From Actinomycetota bacterium (lineage in GTDB: Bacteria; Actinomycetota; UBA4738; HRBIN12): 11,533 bases of DNA. The first letter of the stretch is position 1, and every line of letters begins with the position of its first letter. A program made the position numbers and the translations under genes. This document shows, one piece after another, positions 1 to 6,939 of this stretch. Location of the stretch: the NCBI GenBank assembly GCA_004366195.1, contig SIRV01000379.1, positions 1 through 11,533 of the forward strand. The letters are read 5' to 3'. The notes beneath the pieces were generated by a model. It was not told the origin of the DNA and searched no databases. It worked only from the letters and a program-made list of their open reading frames with translations.

Positions 1-684
1 GCCGTCCGGTTCGCGGTCTCCGAGACGGCCGCCGCCGTGGCTCGGCGGCGCCTGGGGGACGGGTACGAGGTCATCCCGAACGGGGTGGACGTCGAGCGGT
101 TCGCGCGGGCCGAGCCGGCCGACCTGGGGCCGGGGCGCAAGCTCCTGTTCGTGGGGCGGCTGGACGAACGCAAGGGCTTCCGTCTCGCGGTCGAGGCCTT
201 CCGGCGACTCGCGCCGGAGCGGCCGGATCTCCGCCTCGTCGTGGCCGGCGAGGGGCCGGCCCGCCGAGCCGTCGACGGGCTTCCGGAGGAGCTCCGGGCC
301 CGCGTGGTGCTGCTCGGGGCGGTACCCAACCGCGACCTGCCGCGGATCCACGCCGCGTGCGACGCCTTCGTGGCCCCCAACACCGGGGGCGAGAGCTTCG
401 GGATCGTCCTCGTCGAGGCCATGGCGGCGGGGCTCCCGGTGGTGGCCTCGGCCATCCCCGGGTTCGACGAGGTCGTGCGGGACGGTCTGGACGGCCTCCT
501 GGTGCGGCCCGGACGCGTGGGACCGCTCGTCGCGGCGCTCGAGCGGGTGCTGGACGACCCCGCGCTCGCCGAGCGCCTCCGCGACGGGGGGCGGGAACGG
601 GCCAGGGCGTTCTCATGGGAGGTCGTCCTCCCGCGCCTCGAGGCCGCCTACCGCCGGGCCCTGGAGGGCCAGCGGCTAGGATGA
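1..684 (+). CDS. pimA: GT4 glycosyltransferase, PimA-like (5' partial)
   Basis: The reading frame is open from base 1, so the N-terminal domain lies outside the window; 227 residues of the C-terminal part are visible. Seen: the GT-B motifs IPNGVDVERF and FVGRLDERKG, then the nucleotide-sugar-binding segment GGESFGIVLVEAMAAG, where the two glutamates of the E-x7-E motif are encoded at 391-393 and 415-417. Family knowledge: this segment is very close to that of PimA, the GDP-mannose-dependent phosphatidyl-myo-inositol alpha-mannosyltransferase that starts phosphatidylinositol mannoside synthesis on the inner face of the membrane. Many GT4 enzymes share E-x7-E, so the substrate is inferred. The location upstream of pdxS-pdxT-yebC supports PimA, because these genes are neighbours in many Actinomycetota. 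The stop overlaps the lemA start (ATGA), suggesting coupled translation. The GTG at 37 is internal, not the true start. Confidence 0.78.
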   Translation, partial: AVRFAVSETAAAVARRRLGDGYEVIPNGVDVERFARAEPADLGPGRKLLFVGRLDERKGFRLAVEAFRRLAPERPDLRLVVAGEGPARRAVDGLPEELRARVVLLGAVPNRDLPRIHAACDAFVAPNTGGESFGIVLVEAMAAGLPVVASAIPGFDEVVRDGLDGLLVRPGRVGPLVAALERVLDDPALAERLRDGGRERARAFSWEVVLPRLEAAYRRALEGQRLG

Positions 685-1247
685 GCGCCGGCATGGCGAC
701 GTGGATCGTGCTCGGGGCGCTCGGCGCGATCGCGCTCTGGGCGGTGTGGGTCTTCAACCGCCTCGTGGCGCTCCGCAACCGCGTGGAGGCCGGGTGGGCG
801 CAGATCGACGTCCAGCTCCGGCGCCGCTACGACCTCATCCCCAACCTGGTCGAGACGGTGAAGGGGTACGCGGCCCACGAGCGCGAGCTCTTCGAGGAGG
901 TGGCCAGGGCGCGGGCCCGGGCCATCGAGGCCGCCGTCGTGCCGGGCCTGGACGAGGCGGAGAACGAGATCACCCGGGGGCTCCGACGGCTGCTCGCCGT
1001 GGCCGAGGCGTACCCCGACCTGAAGGCGAGCGAGGCCTTCCTCGCGCTGCAGGAAGAGCTGACGGCGACCGAGTCGAAGATCGCCTACGCCCGCCAGTTC
1101 TACAACGACCAGGTCATGCGCCTGAACACCCTGATCGGCTCGTTCCCGGCCTCGCTCATCGCGCGCGCCTTCGGCTTCCGACCGCGCGAGTTCTTCTCCA
1201 TCGACGACCCGGCCCGGGGTCCGGCGCCGGTGGACCTCTCGGGCTGA
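681..1247 (+). CDS. lemA: LemA family membrane protein
   Basis: A 188-residue protein of normal LemA length. One N-terminal membrane segment (about residues 6-24, WIVLGALGAIALWAVWVFN) is followed by the LemA core: NRVEAGWAQIDVQLRRRYDLIPNL, then a long helical region, the segment ESKIAYARQFYNDQVMRLNT, and a C-terminal FGFRPREFF. Family knowledge: LemA proteins have an extracytoplasmic N-terminus, one membrane helix and a helical bundle; their biochemical role is unsettled, but lemA often sits beside htpX, as it does here. The ATG at 681 overlaps the upstream stop by 4 bases and a GGAGGG lies 12 bases before it. The in-frame ATG at 693 is an alternative start that costs four residues. No residues look lost. 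Confidence 0.93.
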   Translation: MSAGMATWIVLGALGAIALWAVWVFNRLVALRNRVEAGWAQIDVQLRRRYDLIPNLVETVKGYAAHERELFEEVARARARAIEAAVVPGLDEAENEITRGLRRLLAVAEAYPDLKASEAFLALQEELTATESKIAYARQFYNDQVMRLNTLIGSFPASLIARAFGFRPREFFSIDDPARGPAPVDLSG

Positions 1248-1248
1248 C

Positions 1249-2157
1249 GTGTACGAGCAGATCGCCGCCAACAAGCGCCGGACCGCGCTCCTCGTCCTCG
1301 GAGCCGTGGTCTTCCTCGGGCTCGTCGGGTACGCGATCGGGCGGCTGCTGGAGGCCGGCCCCCTCGGACTCGCCCTCGCCCTGGGCCTGGCGGCGGCGAT
1401 GTCCCTCGGCTCCTACTACGGCGGGGACCGGATCGTGCTCGCCTCGGCGCGGGCCCGCGAGGTGAGCCGAGAGGAGGAGCCGCGCCTGCACAACATCGTG
1501 GAGGGGCTGGCGATCGCCGCCGGGGTGCCGAAGCCGCGCGTCTACATCGTGCCGGAGCGGGCTCCCAACGCCTTCGCGACGGGCCGGGATCCGGAGCACG
1601 CCTCGATCGCGGTCACCCAGGGCCTGCTCGAGACGATGAACCGGGTCGAGCTCGAGGGCGTGATCGCCCACGAGATGGCGCACATCGTGGACCGCGACAT
1701 CCTCGTCGGGACGGTGGTCGCCACCCTCGTCGGGGCGGCGGTGCTCCTCTCCGAGTTCTTCCTGCGCACGTGGTGGTGGGGGGGCGTCGGCCGGCGCCGG
1801 GGGGACGAGCGGGGCGGCGGGCCGGTCGAGCTGGTCCTGTTCGCCATCGGCCTGGTGATGCTGATCCTCGCCCCGATCGTGGCCCAGATCATCCGGCTCG
1901 CGGTCTCGCGGAACCGGGAGTTCCTCGCCGACGCCGAGGGCGCCCTGCTCACGCGCTACCCCCCAGGCCTCGCGAGCGCGCTGCGGAAGATCGCGGCCGC
2001 GAGCGGGATCCCGATGCGCTCGGCGAACAACGCCACCGCGCACCTGTGGCTGGCGCAGCCCTCGCGGGTCGAGGGGGAGCGGATGGGGCTCCTGGAGCGC
2101 CTGTTCCAGACCCATCCGCCGATCGAGGAGCGGATCCGGCGCCTGGAGGAGATGTGA
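1249..2157 (+). CDS. htpX: HtpX-type M48 membrane zinc metalloprotease
   Basis: A 302-residue M48B peptidase. Seen: two N-terminal membrane helices (about residues 13-32 and 36-58), the zinc motif HEMAH with His141, Glu142 and His145, two further hydrophobic stretches (about 155-172 and 194-216), and the third ligand motif NREFLADAEGA with Glu224. Upstream of the active site is the family segment PKPRVYIVPERAPNAFATG. Family knowledge: HtpX is an integral membrane protease with a cytosolic active site that degrades damaged or misfolded membrane proteins, complementing FtsH. Start: GTG at 1249, one base after the lemA stop, with no strong Shine-Dalgarno sequence, so translational coupling to lemA is likely. 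The lemA-htpX pair is a recurring neighbourhood and suggests a shared envelope stress role. Confidence 0.95.
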   Translation: MYEQIAANKRRTALLVLGAVVFLGLVGYAIGRLLEAGPLGLALALGLAAAMSLGSYYGGDRIVLASARAREVSREEEPRLHNIVEGLAIAAGVPKPRVYIVPERAPNAFATGRDPEHASIAVTQGLLETMNRVELEGVIAHEMAHIVDRDILVGTVVATLVGAAVLLSEFFLRTWWWGGVGRRRGDERGGGPVELVLFAIGLVMLILAPIVAQIIRLAVSRNREFLADAEGALLTRYPPGLASALRKIAAASGIPMRSANNATAHLWLAQPSRVEGERMGLLERLFQTHPPIEERIRRLEEM

Positions 2158-2167
2158 CCCAGGGTGG

Positions 2168-2196
2168 TTGAGGGGCCCGCCGCCGGCCGGTAGCAT
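2168..2196 (+). promoter_or_regulatory. Candidate sigma-70-type promoter for the DUF3048 gene
   Basis: In the 104-base gap between htpX and the DUF3048 gene there is TTGAGG (2168-2173), a 17-base spacer and TAGCAT (2191-2196). Each hexamer matches four of six consensus positions. Transcription would begin near 2203 and give a leader of about 60 bases. The gap is otherwise very rich in GGCC-type repeats. This is inferred from sequence pattern only. Confidence 0.35.
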
Positions 2197-2261
2197 GCCG
2201 GGTCCCGGCCCCCGGCCGGAGCGCGACCCCCCGAGATCCCGTCCATGGAGGTGGTGCCCGC

Positions 2262-3308
2262 ATGGCCGTGACCCGGCGCGGCAAGGTGGTCGCCGGCGCG
2301 ACCCTCGCGGTCCTGGTGGCCGCCGGGGCGCTCGGCTTCTTCGCGCTCAACCCGGAGCGCGCCCCCGCGATCGTGCGGACGACGCTCTCGAGCGTGGGGC
2401 TCGTCGAGGAGCCGGCGCCGCCGCCCACCTGTCCGCTCACCGGGCTGCCCGCGCCGGAGGGCGTGATCCCCGACCGGCCGGCCCTCGCGATCAAGGTCGA
2501 GAACTACCCCGACGCCCGACCCCAGGCCGGCCTGAACGACGCCGACGTCGTGTTCGAGGAGCTCGTGGAGGGCGGCATCACCCGCTTCGTCGCCGTCTAC
2601 CACTGCGCCGACGCGCCGAGGGTCGGACCGGTGCGGAGCGCCCGCACCGCCGACCCCGACATCCTCGCGCAGCTCGGGCGGCCGATCCTCGCCTACTCCG
2701 GGGGCGCTCCGAACGTCGTCCGGGTCGTGAACGAGGCGGACCTCGTCCCCATCGACGAGACGCGTGGGGGCGACGCGTTCGAACGGGATCCGAGCCGGCC
2801 GGCCCCGCACAACCTGTACGCCTCGACCAAGGCGCTGTACCGGGTGGCGCGCTCGCACGAGCCCGCTCCCGAGCCCATCTTCACCTACGCCGAGGAGCTC
2901 GAGATCCGGTCGCGGCGCGTGTCCCGCATCCACCTGCCCTTCTCGAGCACCTACGCCGACGTGTGGTGGTCCTGGAGCCGCCGTGAGCACGCGTGGATGC
3001 GCGCCCACGGCGACGAGCCCCACCTCGACGAGGACGGCGAGCCGATCTCCGCCGCCAACGTGGTGATCCAACTGGTGGAGGTGGTCATCGGTCCCCATGG
3101 GGGCATCACGCCGCACCTCGAGCTGACGGGGTCCGGACGGGCCTACGTCCTGCGGGACGGACGGCTGGTGGTCGGCCGCTGGGAGCGGCCGAGCCTGCGC
3201 GAGCCCACGCGCTTCCTCACCAAGGACGGGACCGAGATCCCCCTCGCGCCCGGGCGCACCTGGGTGGAGCTCCTGCCGAGCTCGGTGGAGATCGGGACCG
3301 AGCGCTAG
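2262..3308 (+). CDS. Membrane-anchored DUF3048 (YerB-like) protein
   Basis: A 348-residue protein. Residues 9-29 form one N-terminal membrane segment; there is no lipobox cysteine directly after it, so it looks like an anchored or secreted protein rather than a lipoprotein. The first DUF3048 domain (about 55-200) shows the family motifs CPLTGLP (Cys57), ALAIKVENYPDARPQAGL, DADVVFEELVEGGITRF and GPVRSARTADPD. The C-terminal DUF3048 domain (about 220-345) shows PFSSTYADVWWSWS and GRWERPSLREPTRFL. Family knowledge: YerB and relatives in Gram-positive bacteria are extracytoplasmic and have no firmly established biochemical function. The start is ATG 2262, supported by GGAGGTG at 2247-2253, 8 bases upstream. 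Its stop overlaps the stop of the convergent downstream gene. The anchor and family are clear; the role is unknown. Confidence 0.92.
   Translation: MAVTRRGKVVAGATLAVLVAAGALGFFALNPERAPAIVRTTLSSVGLVEEPAPPPTCPLTGLPAPEGVIPDRPALAIKVENYPDARPQAGLNDADVVFEELVEGGITRFVAVYHCADAPRVGPVRSARTADPDILAQLGRPILAYSGGAPNVVRVVNEADLVPIDETRGGDAFERDPSRPAPHNLYASTKALYRVARSHEPAPEPIFTYAEELEIRSRRVSRIHLPFSSTYADVWWSWSRREHAWMRAHGDEPHLDEDGEPISAANVVIQLVEVVIGPHGGITPHLELTGSGRAYVLRDGRLVVGRWERPSLREPTRFLTKDGTEIPLAPGRTWVELLPSSVEIGTER
3305..3308. other. Shared CTAG double stop of two convergent genes
   Basis: The palindrome CTAG supplies TAG (3306-3308) to the + strand DUF3048 gene and TAG (complement of 3305-3307) to the - strand sulfotransferase-like gene. 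The two reading frames therefore meet with no intergenic space and no room for a bidirectional terminator outside coding sequence. Confidence 0.9.
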
Positions 3309-4036
3309 CCCGCCCGCGTCGCCTCGGCGCGCAGGAGCTCGTAGGCCGCCTCGGCGCGCCGCCGCAGGCGCTCAGGCGCCGATCGGTAGGCGGCTCGCAG
3401 TCGTTCCTTCAGCGCGCGCCGGGTCTCGATCGGCAGCGGCACCGTGCGCTCGAGCTCGGCCTCGGTCCGAGCGCGGGAGCGGTAGTCCTCCTCGATCTCC
3501 CGGTCGATGCGGGCCAGGTGCTCCGGCCGGTGCTCGAAGGGTCGGAAGCTCGTACCGAACCGTGCGTTCACCCGCGCGATGACGGCGCCGAAGTCCGAGA
3601 CGACCTCCTCGAAGAGCCCGACGACGAAGCCGTGCCGGTAGGGCAGGAGGGGCTCGTGGAACCGGACGTAGCCGCGCAGGGAGGCCTCGGGGGAGAGGCC
3701 GGGGGTGTAGATCACGTGGGACAGGACCGCCTCCTCGGGCTCGCGGATGAGCACGAGCGCCGGGACGCCCCGGCGCACGGCCGCGATCACCTGGGCGGGG
3801 GCGTGGGTGTGGTGCGCGATCCGGCTCGCGTGGGGCTCCTGGGCCAGGCGGAAGGCGGCTACGGCGAAGGAAGAGGCCGAGCGGGGGAAGGACTCGATCA
3901 CGATCTCGGTGTCGGGTCCGAGCACCTCGCCGCGCCGGCGGACGCGCTGGATCGGGAGCGCGAGCGCGGGATAGCGGGCGACGAGGGTCTTCAACTCGTA
4001 GGCGAGCACGGTCCCCGGGCGCGCGCGCTCCCGCAT
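3305..4036 (-). CDS. Small sulfotransferase-like P-loop protein
   Basis: A 243-residue protein from the ATG at 4036. Seen: IVIESFPRSASSFAVAAF (about residues 46-62), which resembles the 5'-phosphosulfate loop of sulfotransferases (usual pattern PKSGTTW), and ALVLIREPEEAVLSHV (about 93-108), which resembles the 3'-phosphate-binding RDPxxxxxS motif with Arg98 and Ser106. Arg/Glu-rich helices follow to the C-terminus. Family knowledge: these motifs bind PAPS in enzymes that sulfate carbohydrates, lipids or small molecules. The acceptor cannot be inferred, and the substitutions in the P-loop (SAS for SGT) leave activity uncertain. An in-frame GTG at 4084 would add 16 Arg-rich residues and reach into the putative pdxS promoter; neither start has a strong ribosome site, and I prefer 4036. 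It is convergent with the DUF3048 gene and divergent from pdxS. Confidence 0.72.
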   Translation of the reverse strand: MRERARPGTVLAYELKTLVARYPALALPIQRVRRRGEVLGPDTEIVIESFPRSASSFAVAAFRLAQEPHASRIAHHTHAPAQVIAAVRRGVPALVLIREPEEAVLSHVIYTPGLSPEASLRGYVRFHEPLLPYRHGFVVGLFEEVVSDFGAVIARVNARFGTSFRPFEHRPEHLARIDREIEEDYRSRARTEAELERTVPLPIETRRALKERLRAAYRSAPERLRRRAEAAYELLRAEATRAG

Positions 4037-4079
4037 GCGGGCCAGGGTACCCCGACGCGAGCGAGGCCTTCCCCGGCGG

Positions 4080-4085
4080 TACACT
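4080..4085 (+). promoter_or_regulatory. Candidate -10 element of the pdxS-pdxT-yebC operon
   Basis: TACACT (4080-4085) fits the TANNNT pattern of actinobacterial -10 boxes and lies in the 110-base divergent gap upstream of pdxS. It would give a leader of about 55 bases. No convincing -35 is present at the normal distance, so the call is weak. Confidence 0.25.
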
Positions 4086-4132
4086 CGGGATGCAGGCGGG
4101 AGCGCCTGCGCAGGGCGCAGCGAGAGCCGTTC

Positions 4133-4138
4133 AGGAGG
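4133..4138 (+). promoter_or_regulatory. Ribosome binding site that fixes the pdxS start
   Basis: AGGAGG followed by GGG ends 6 to 8 bases before the GTG at 4147. It supports that GTG as the start rather than the in-frame ATG at 4090, which would add 19 residues (Ala/Gly/Gln-rich) with no family counterpart and no ribosome site. Confidence 0.75.
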
Positions 4139-4146
4139 GGGTACCC

Positions 4147-5034
4147 GTGGAACGCGAGACCGGCACCTTCCGGGTGAAGTCCGGCCTGGCCGAGATGCTG
4201 AAGGGCGGCGTCATCATGGACGTCACCAACGCCGAGCAGGCGAAGATCGCCGAGGACGCCGGCGCGGTCGCGGTCATGGCCCTCGAGCGGGTGCCCGCCG
4301 ACATCCGCCGGGAGGGCGGGGTGGCACGCATGGCCGACGCCAACAAGATCGAGGAGATCATGCGGGCCGTCTCGATCCCGGTCATGGCCAAGGTGCGGAT
4401 CGGCCACTTCGTGGAGGCCCAGATCCTGCAGGCCCTCGGCGTGGACTACATCGACGAGTCCGAGGTGCTCACGCCGGCCGACGAGGAGTACCACATCGAC
4501 AAGTGGGCCTTCACCGTCCCCTTCGTCTGCGGCGCCCGGGACCTCGGCGAGGCGCTGCGGCGGATCGCCGAGGGCGCCGCGATGATCCGGACCAAGGGCG
4601 AGGCCGGGACGGGGAACGTCGTGGAGGCCGTCCGCCACCAGCGGACGATGCTGCGACAGATCGCCTGGCTCCAGGGTCTGCGGCCGGAGCAGTTCGTCGC
4701 GGCCGCCAAGGAGCTCGGGGCGCCGGTCGAGCTCTGCCGGATGGTCGCCGAGCAGGGTCGCCTGCCGGTCGTGAACTTCGCCGCGGGCGGGATCGCCACG
4801 CCCGCCGACGCCGCGCTCATGATGCAGCTCGGGGTGGACGGGATCTTCGTGGGCTCCGGCATCTTCAAGTCCGAGAACCCGGCGGCCCGGGCGCGCGCGA
4901 TCGTCGAGGCCACGACCCACTACAACGACCCGGACGTGCTCGCCAAGGTGTCCCACGGGCTCGGCGAGCCGATGCCGGGGATCGACATCAAGGAGCTCGG
5001 CGAGGAGGCGCTCCTCCAGACCCGGGGTTGGTGA
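4147..5034 (+). CDS. pdxS: PLP synthase subunit PdxS
   Basis: A 295-residue protein, the usual size for PdxS (SNZ/Pdx1). It makes pyridoxal 5'-phosphate from ribose 5-phosphate, glyceraldehyde 3-phosphate and ammonia supplied by PdxT, in the DXP-independent vitamin B6 pathway of the cytosol. Seen: KGGVIMDVTNAEQA with Asp25, VMAKVRIGHFVEAQIL with Lys82, and MIRTKGEAGTGN with Lys150. These match the catalytic Asp24, Lys81 and Lys149 of the Bacillus subtilis enzyme; the two lysines carry the covalent intermediates. The phosphate-binding segments FAAGGIATPADAALM and GIFVGSGIFKS are also present. The start is GTG 4147, chosen from the ribosome site and the family N-terminus. First gene of an operon with pdxT (10-base gap) and yebC. 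No MocR-type PdxR regulator lies next to it. Confidence 0.97.
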   Translation: MERETGTFRVKSGLAEMLKGGVIMDVTNAEQAKIAEDAGAVAVMALERVPADIRREGGVARMADANKIEEIMRAVSIPVMAKVRIGHFVEAQILQALGVDYIDESEVLTPADEEYHIDKWAFTVPFVCGARDLGEALRRIAEGAAMIRTKGEAGTGNVVEAVRHQRTMLRQIAWLQGLRPEQFVAAAKELGAPVELCRMVAEQGRLPVVNFAAGGIATPADAALMMQLGVDGIFVGSGIFKSENPAARARAIVEATTHYNDPDVLAKVSHGLGEPMPGIDIKELGEEALLQTRGW

Positions 5035-5044
5035 CGCGGGTCGC

Positions 5045-5602
5045 ATGAAGGCCGGCGTCCTCGCGCTCCAGGGGGACTTCCGCGAGCACGCGGCGGTGCT
5101 CGCGGCGCTCGGCGCCACGCCGATCGAGGTCCGCACCCCCGAGGAGCTCGCCCGCGTCGACTGCCTTGTGATCCCGGGGGGCGAGTCCACGACGATCTCC
5201 AAGCTCGCCCGGAGCGCGGGGCTGGTCGACCCCATCCGCGAGCGCGCCGCGGCCGGCATGCCGATGCTCGGCACGTGCGCCGGGATGATCGTGATGGCCA
5301 AGCGCGTGATCGGTCTGGAGCCCCTGCTGGACCTGGTGGACATCACGGTACGCCGCAACGCCTACGGCCGGCAGGTGGACTCCTTCGAGGCCGACATCGC
5401 GGTGGAGGGCGTGGATCACCCGGTCCGAGCCGTGTTCATCCGAGCCCCGATCGTCGAGGAGGTCGGCCCCGGGGTGCGGGTGCTGGCCGAGCACGAGGGG
5501 CACCCGGTCGTGGTGGAGCAGGGGAACCTCGTCGTGGCATCCTTCCATCCGGAGCTGGTGGGCGAGACCCGGCTCCACGCGTACGTGTTGGAGAAGGTGT
5601 GA
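5045..5602 (+). CDS. pdxT: PLP synthase glutaminase subunit PdxT
   Basis: A 185-residue class I glutamine amidotransferase. It hydrolyses glutamine and passes ammonia to PdxS within the 12+12 PLP synthase complex. Seen: the N-terminal GVLALQGDFREH, the oxyanion region IPGGESTT, the nucleophile Cys78 in GTCAGM, and the His168-x-Glu170 pair in FHPEL. These correspond to Cys79, His170 and Glu172 of Bacillus subtilis PdxT. Length and motifs are complete. The ATG is 10 bases after the pdxS stop with only a weak ribosome site, which fits co-transcription and re-initiation. The family assignment leaves little doubt. Confidence 0.97.
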   Translation: MKAGVLALQGDFREHAAVLAALGATPIEVRTPEELARVDCLVIPGGESTTISKLARSAGLVDPIRERAAAGMPMLGTCAGMIVMAKRVIGLEPLLDLVDITVRRNAYGRQVDSFEADIAVEGVDHPVRAVFIRAPIVEEVGPGVRVLAEHEGHPVVVEQGNLVVASFHPELVGETRLHAYVLEKV

Positions 5603-5605
5603 GGG

Positions 5606-6361
5606 ATGTCCGGCCATTCGAAATGGGCGACGATCAAGCGGAAGAAGGCGGCGCAGGACGCGAAGCGCAGCAACGAGTTCGCGAAGCTCCTGCGGTTCGT
5701 GGAGGTCGCGGCGCGCGAGGGGGGCAGCGGCGATCCCAAGGCCAACGCGACCCTGGCCACGGCGATCGAGAAGGCCCGCGCGGCCTCGGTCCCGCTGGAG
5801 AACATCGAGCGGGCGATCAAGCGGGGCACCGGCGAGCTGGAGGGTGGGGCGAGGTACGAGGAGGTCGTCTACGAGGGGTACGGCCCCGGCGGCGTCGCGG
5901 TCTACGTCCAGACCCTCACCGACAACCGGAACCGCACCGCCCAGGAGGTCCGCTACGTCTTCAACCGGAACGGCGGGAGCCTCGGCGAGTCGGGCAGCGT
6001 GGCCTGGATGTTCCACCGCAAGGGCGTGATCCAGGTCGAGAAGGCAGCGGCCCCCGACGAGGAGCGCCTGCTCGAGATCGTCCTCGAGGCCGGCGCCGAG
6101 GACCTGAAGGGCTCGGCGAGCACGTGGGAGATCACGACCGACCCCGGCTCGTTCCAGGCGGTGAAGCAGGCGCTGGAGGCCGCGGGCGTCCCGATGCTCT
6201 CGGCCGAGGTCACGATGGTCCCCCAGACCACGGTCCCGGTGGACGGCGCCCAGGCCAAGCAGGTGCTCGCGCTGATCGACGCGCTCGAGGACCTCGACGA
6301 CGTCCAGGCCGTCTACGCCAACTTCGACATCCCCGAGTCGGTCATGGCCGAGCTCGGCTGA
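5606..6361 (+). CDS. yebC: YebC/PmpR family protein
   Basis: A 251-residue protein of typical length. Seen: the diagnostic N-terminus MSGHSKWATIKRKKAAQDAK, then NATLATAIEKARAASVPLENIERAIKRG, YEGYGPGGVAVYVQTLTDNRNRT, and a C-terminal YANFDIPES. Family knowledge: members were named as transcriptional regulators (for example PmpR), and YebC proteins have more recently been linked to relief of ribosome stalling at proline-rich or other difficult sequences, as with mitochondrial TACO1. The sequence does not say which role applies here. The start is supported by GGAGAAGG at 5590-5597; only three bases separate it from the pdxT stop. In many actinomycetotes ruvC follows yebC; here the next gene is a broken transposase. 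Confidence 0.96.
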   Translation: MSGHSKWATIKRKKAAQDAKRSNEFAKLLRFVEVAAREGGSGDPKANATLATAIEKARAASVPLENIERAIKRGTGELEGGARYEEVVYEGYGPGGVAVYVQTLTDNRNRTAQEVRYVFNRNGGSLGESGSVAWMFHRKGVIQVEKAAAPDEERLLEIVLEAGAEDLKGSASTWEITTDPGSFQAVKQALEAAGVPMLSAEVTMVPQTTVPVDGAQAKQVLALIDALEDLDDVQAVYANFDIPESVMAELG

Positions 6362-6575
6362 CACCGACCCTCGACGCGGGGCGCCGTCACCCTCGGTGCG
6401 GTCGCACGGAAGGTTGGGTGCACGGCCCTCGTCCGTGGGGGCACACCCACGTTTCCACCCCGAAGCGGTCCCCCTCGTGCCGTGGGGTGCGGGGGAAGGT
6501 CTCGCGACCGGCATCGTGGGCGTCTTTCCCCGGCCGGACGTTCGGTTGCTCATCACGGTATGAGGCGGAAGATGG
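6362..6575. other. Intergenic stretch between yebC and the ISL3 element
   Basis: About 214 bases with no gene I can support. It holds the hairpin at 6416-6448. I see no tRNA, no promoter with two convincing boxes and no recognisable ruvC start. It may be the original yebC downstream flank or an eroded remnant. Confidence 0.6.
6416..6448 (+). terminator. Candidate terminator-like hairpin after yebC
   Basis: GGGTG-CACGG (6416-6425) can pair with CCGTG (6433-6437) and CACCC (6444-6448), with a 7-base loop and a GGGGCA bulge. It starts 55 bases after the yebC stop. No U-run follows, so if it terminates the pdx operon it is not a classical intrinsic terminator. Confidence 0.3.
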
Positions 6576-6601
6576 GGCTCTTCAAGGTTCGGCGGGATCA
6601 A

Positions 6602-6619
6602 GGGTGCTTGAACGCACCC
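6602..6619 (+). other. Perfect 6-bp hairpin in the ISL3 left end
   Basis: GGGTGC (6602-6607) and GCACCC (6614-6619) enclose the loop TTGAAC. It lies 46 bases upstream of the transposase start inside the element. Such stems in IS leaders can limit expression driven from outside, but that role is inferred. Confidence 0.4.
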
Positions 6620-6664
6620 GTGGCTTCGCCAACCTGGCCTTGTCAAAACGAGGTCAGGAGGTCC

Positions 6665-6900
6665 GTGCGAGACGACGCTATCAGCGCGTCCCTCGGGCTG
6701 GAAGGACTCACGGTCCTCGACACGTTCGAGTCCGACGAGCGAGTCGACGTCCTGATGCAGCTGAGGGCAGGGGCGGGAGCGTGCCCAAACTGCGCCGGCG
6801 TCTCGACCTACGTCCACGAGCGGACTGAGGTGCGGGTCCGAGACATCGCCGTCCACGGCAAGCCCACCTATCTCCTGTGGCGCAAGCGACGGTTCCGGTG
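6665..6900 (+). pseudogene. ISL3 transposase, N-terminal fragment
   Basis: Codes for the first 78 residues of an ISL3 transposase plus two bases of codon 79. Seen: the first zinc-ribbon pair ACPNC (Cys40, Cys43), followed by RVRDIAVHGKPTYLLWRKRRFR, a typical ISL3 segment. The frame then enters the IS256 element and stops at 6911-6913 after four foreign codons (W-V-K-S). The GTG at 6665 is chosen because ISL3 homology begins about there and AGGAGG lies at 6656-6661, though the spacing is short (3 bases). The last nine bases are the left copy of the target duplication. The fragment keeps half of the DNA-binding ribbon and no catalytic residue, so it should be inactive alone. Confidence 0.85.
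6892..6900. repeat. 9-bp target site duplication, left copy
   Basis: GTTCCGGTG directly precedes the left inverted repeat of the IS256 element and is repeated exactly at 8311-8319. Deleting one copy plus the element restores the ISL3 reading frame. IS256 elements make 8-9 bp duplications. Confidence 0.93.
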
Positions 6901-6929
6901 GGTCAAGTCCTGAATCTCCTGTAAACGCG
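6901..6929 (+). repeat. IS256 element terminal inverted repeat, left
   Basis: Starts GGTCAAGTCCT and ends TCCTGTAAACGCG; it matches the complement of 8282-8310 at 22 of 29 positions, including the whole inner 13 bases. A shared GGCCTGAG occurs just inside both repeats, offset by 2 bases. Confidence 0.93.
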
Positions 6930-6939
6930 CTGGCCTGAG

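Noticed and set aside
2262..2450. Lipoprotein signal for the DUF3048 protein
   Set aside because: The first cysteine (Cys57) is far from the hydrophobic segment (residues 9-29) and lies in the family motif CPLTGLP, so it is not a lipobox.
1156..3116. Long - strand open frames opposite htpX and the DUF3048 gene
   Set aside because: They overlap clear genes over their full length and show only shadow composition, with no motif.
4090..4146. Upstream ATG for a 19-residue longer PdxS
   Set aside because: It has no ribosome site and the added residues do not resemble PdxS; AGGAGG before GTG 4147 explains the start better.
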